The notes under the pieces were generated by a model. That model saw only the letters and a list, made by a program, of their open reading frames with translations. It searched no databases and was not told the DNA's origin. The translations under genes were made by a program, and so were the position numbers. From Actinomortierella ambigua (lineage: Eukaryota; Mortierellomycota; Mortierellomycetes; Mortierellales; Mortierellaceae): a stretch of 64,000 nucleotides of DNA. Shown here in pieces: positions 63,428 to 64,000 of the stretch (position 1 is its first letter; every line of letters starts with the position of its first letter). The stretch spans positions 1 to 64,000 of the forward strand of contig JAAAJB010000065.1 of the NCBI GenBank assembly GCA_016098155.1. Direction: 5' to 3'.

Positions 63428-64000
63428 TTACGGTCGCAACACATAGATCTGGTCACCCGGCCGAAGCAAAATACCAGGCAGTGGGTTTGTAAATACAAAC
63501 GGCAAAACATTGCCCAGCTGCTGGTCCGGTGCTCGGAACAAGCCTAGTGGTATCACACCATGGACCAGTGCCAGTTCCTGGAACAGCTTCAAAAATGCCT
63601 TTCCGACAAACTGCGTCGGCGTGTTCACCAGACAGACATGCGAGCAGTCGACCCCCAGCAACTGATCCATCTCACTCGCTTGCTTGAATCGCACACCGCA
63701 ACAAAGCTTGATCAGATCGATAATATGCTTCTTCGTGTACGACTGGAACAGCACATTGTCCAGGAGGCTCCCCACCAGCACTTGTCCGCTCGCATAGATC
63801 GGCGACATGACAACCTGGCTCGACCGCAGACCCGAGCCTTGGCCGAGCGCATAGGGTTTGGCCGAGGATGCTGCTGCATCCAACCCGAGCTCCGTTGGTG
63901 CGTCTCGGCCAAGGCCCACTGGCATAGCTGTTGTTGCTCCCCTTGTCGAGCTCAAGCGAGTGCCATCTTGAGAATGCGGGGATGATGACGATGGAGGACG
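63428..64000 (-). CDS. C-terminal part of a possible Slo-like potassium channel (5' end beyond window)
   Basis: The minus-strand frame is open from the window edge to a stop at 63428-63430, 190 residues. Features that recall the second RCK domain of calcium-activated (Slo/BK) K+ channels: VVMSPIYASGQVLVGSLLDN, LFQSYTKKHIIDLIKLCCG, LLGVDCSHVCLVNTP, FLKLFQELALVHGVIPLGLF and a final FVFTNPLPGILLRPGDQIYV. The spacing (an Asp-rich start, a single-helix pair, then NPLP...GD.IYVL) fits that domain. No membrane helices fall in this window. The assignment rests on pattern recognition of the tail only, and another RCK/TrkA-C-containing channel is possible. Confidence 0.6.
   Translation of the reverse strand, partial: RPPSSSSPHSQDGTRLSSTRGATTAMPVGLGRDAPTELGLDAAASSAKPYALGQGSGLRSSQVVMSPIYASGQVLVGSLLDNVLFQSYTKKHIIDLIKLCCGVRFKQASEMDQLLGVDCSHVCLVNTPTQFVGKAFLKLFQELALVHGVIPLGLFRAPDQQLGNVLPFVFTNPLPGILLRPGDQIYVLRP

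Overview
The window looks like a filamentous fungus of the early-diverging zygomycete grade, most likely Mortierellomycota. The basis is inference: most genes carry several short GT-AG introns (about 60-350 nt), two introns appear to be GC-AG, coding sequence is rich in Q/S/P/H homopolymers, and there is a tandem family of protein kinases fused to Sel1 repeats, an architecture I associate with Mortierella and Glomeromycotina genomes. No bacterial operon features, tRNA or rRNA genes were recognised. Exon joins were worked out by hand from splice sites and frame continuity.

Left arm, 1-14.5 kb: a head-to-tail array on the minus strand of four kinase-Sel1 genes (first one cut by the window edge) plus a decayed 3' fragment. 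All four share an eight-codon first exon, one 86-91 nt intron and an upstream palindrome. A 107-bp solo-LTR-like insertion flanked by near-perfect 5-bp repeats splits one ancestral copy: the upstream part is still an open gene that ends inside the LTR, and the downstream part has become a pseudogene.

Middle, 16.4-46.2 kb: a cytochrome P450 with a 13-nt micro-exon at the haem cysteine; GPI ethanolamine phosphate transferase 1 (MCD4); a very long SUN-domain ER protein; a lipin-like gene lacking its catalytic half, ending at an A23 tract; the Qb-SNARE VTI1; a Spc19-like DASH/kinetochore subunit with a long C-terminal extension; a giant formin whose FH2 domain is interrupted by proline-rich insertions; and a small secreted repetitive protein.

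Right arm, 49.7-64 kb: cyclophilin A and a U2 snRNP B''-like RRM protein (divergent); an unrecognised acidic protein and a MYST acetyltransferase (divergent, 160 bp apart); a SpoU-family RNA methyltransferase, tail to tail with the MYST gene; an anion:cation-symporter-family MFS transporter divergent from a TauD-type dioxygenase, a plausible sulfonate uptake/desulfonation pair; and the C-terminal part of a possible Slo-like potassium channel running off the right edge.

The most unusual items are the LTR-split kinase-Sel1 array, the interrupted-FH2 formin, the lipin without a phosphatase domain and the extended Spc19.
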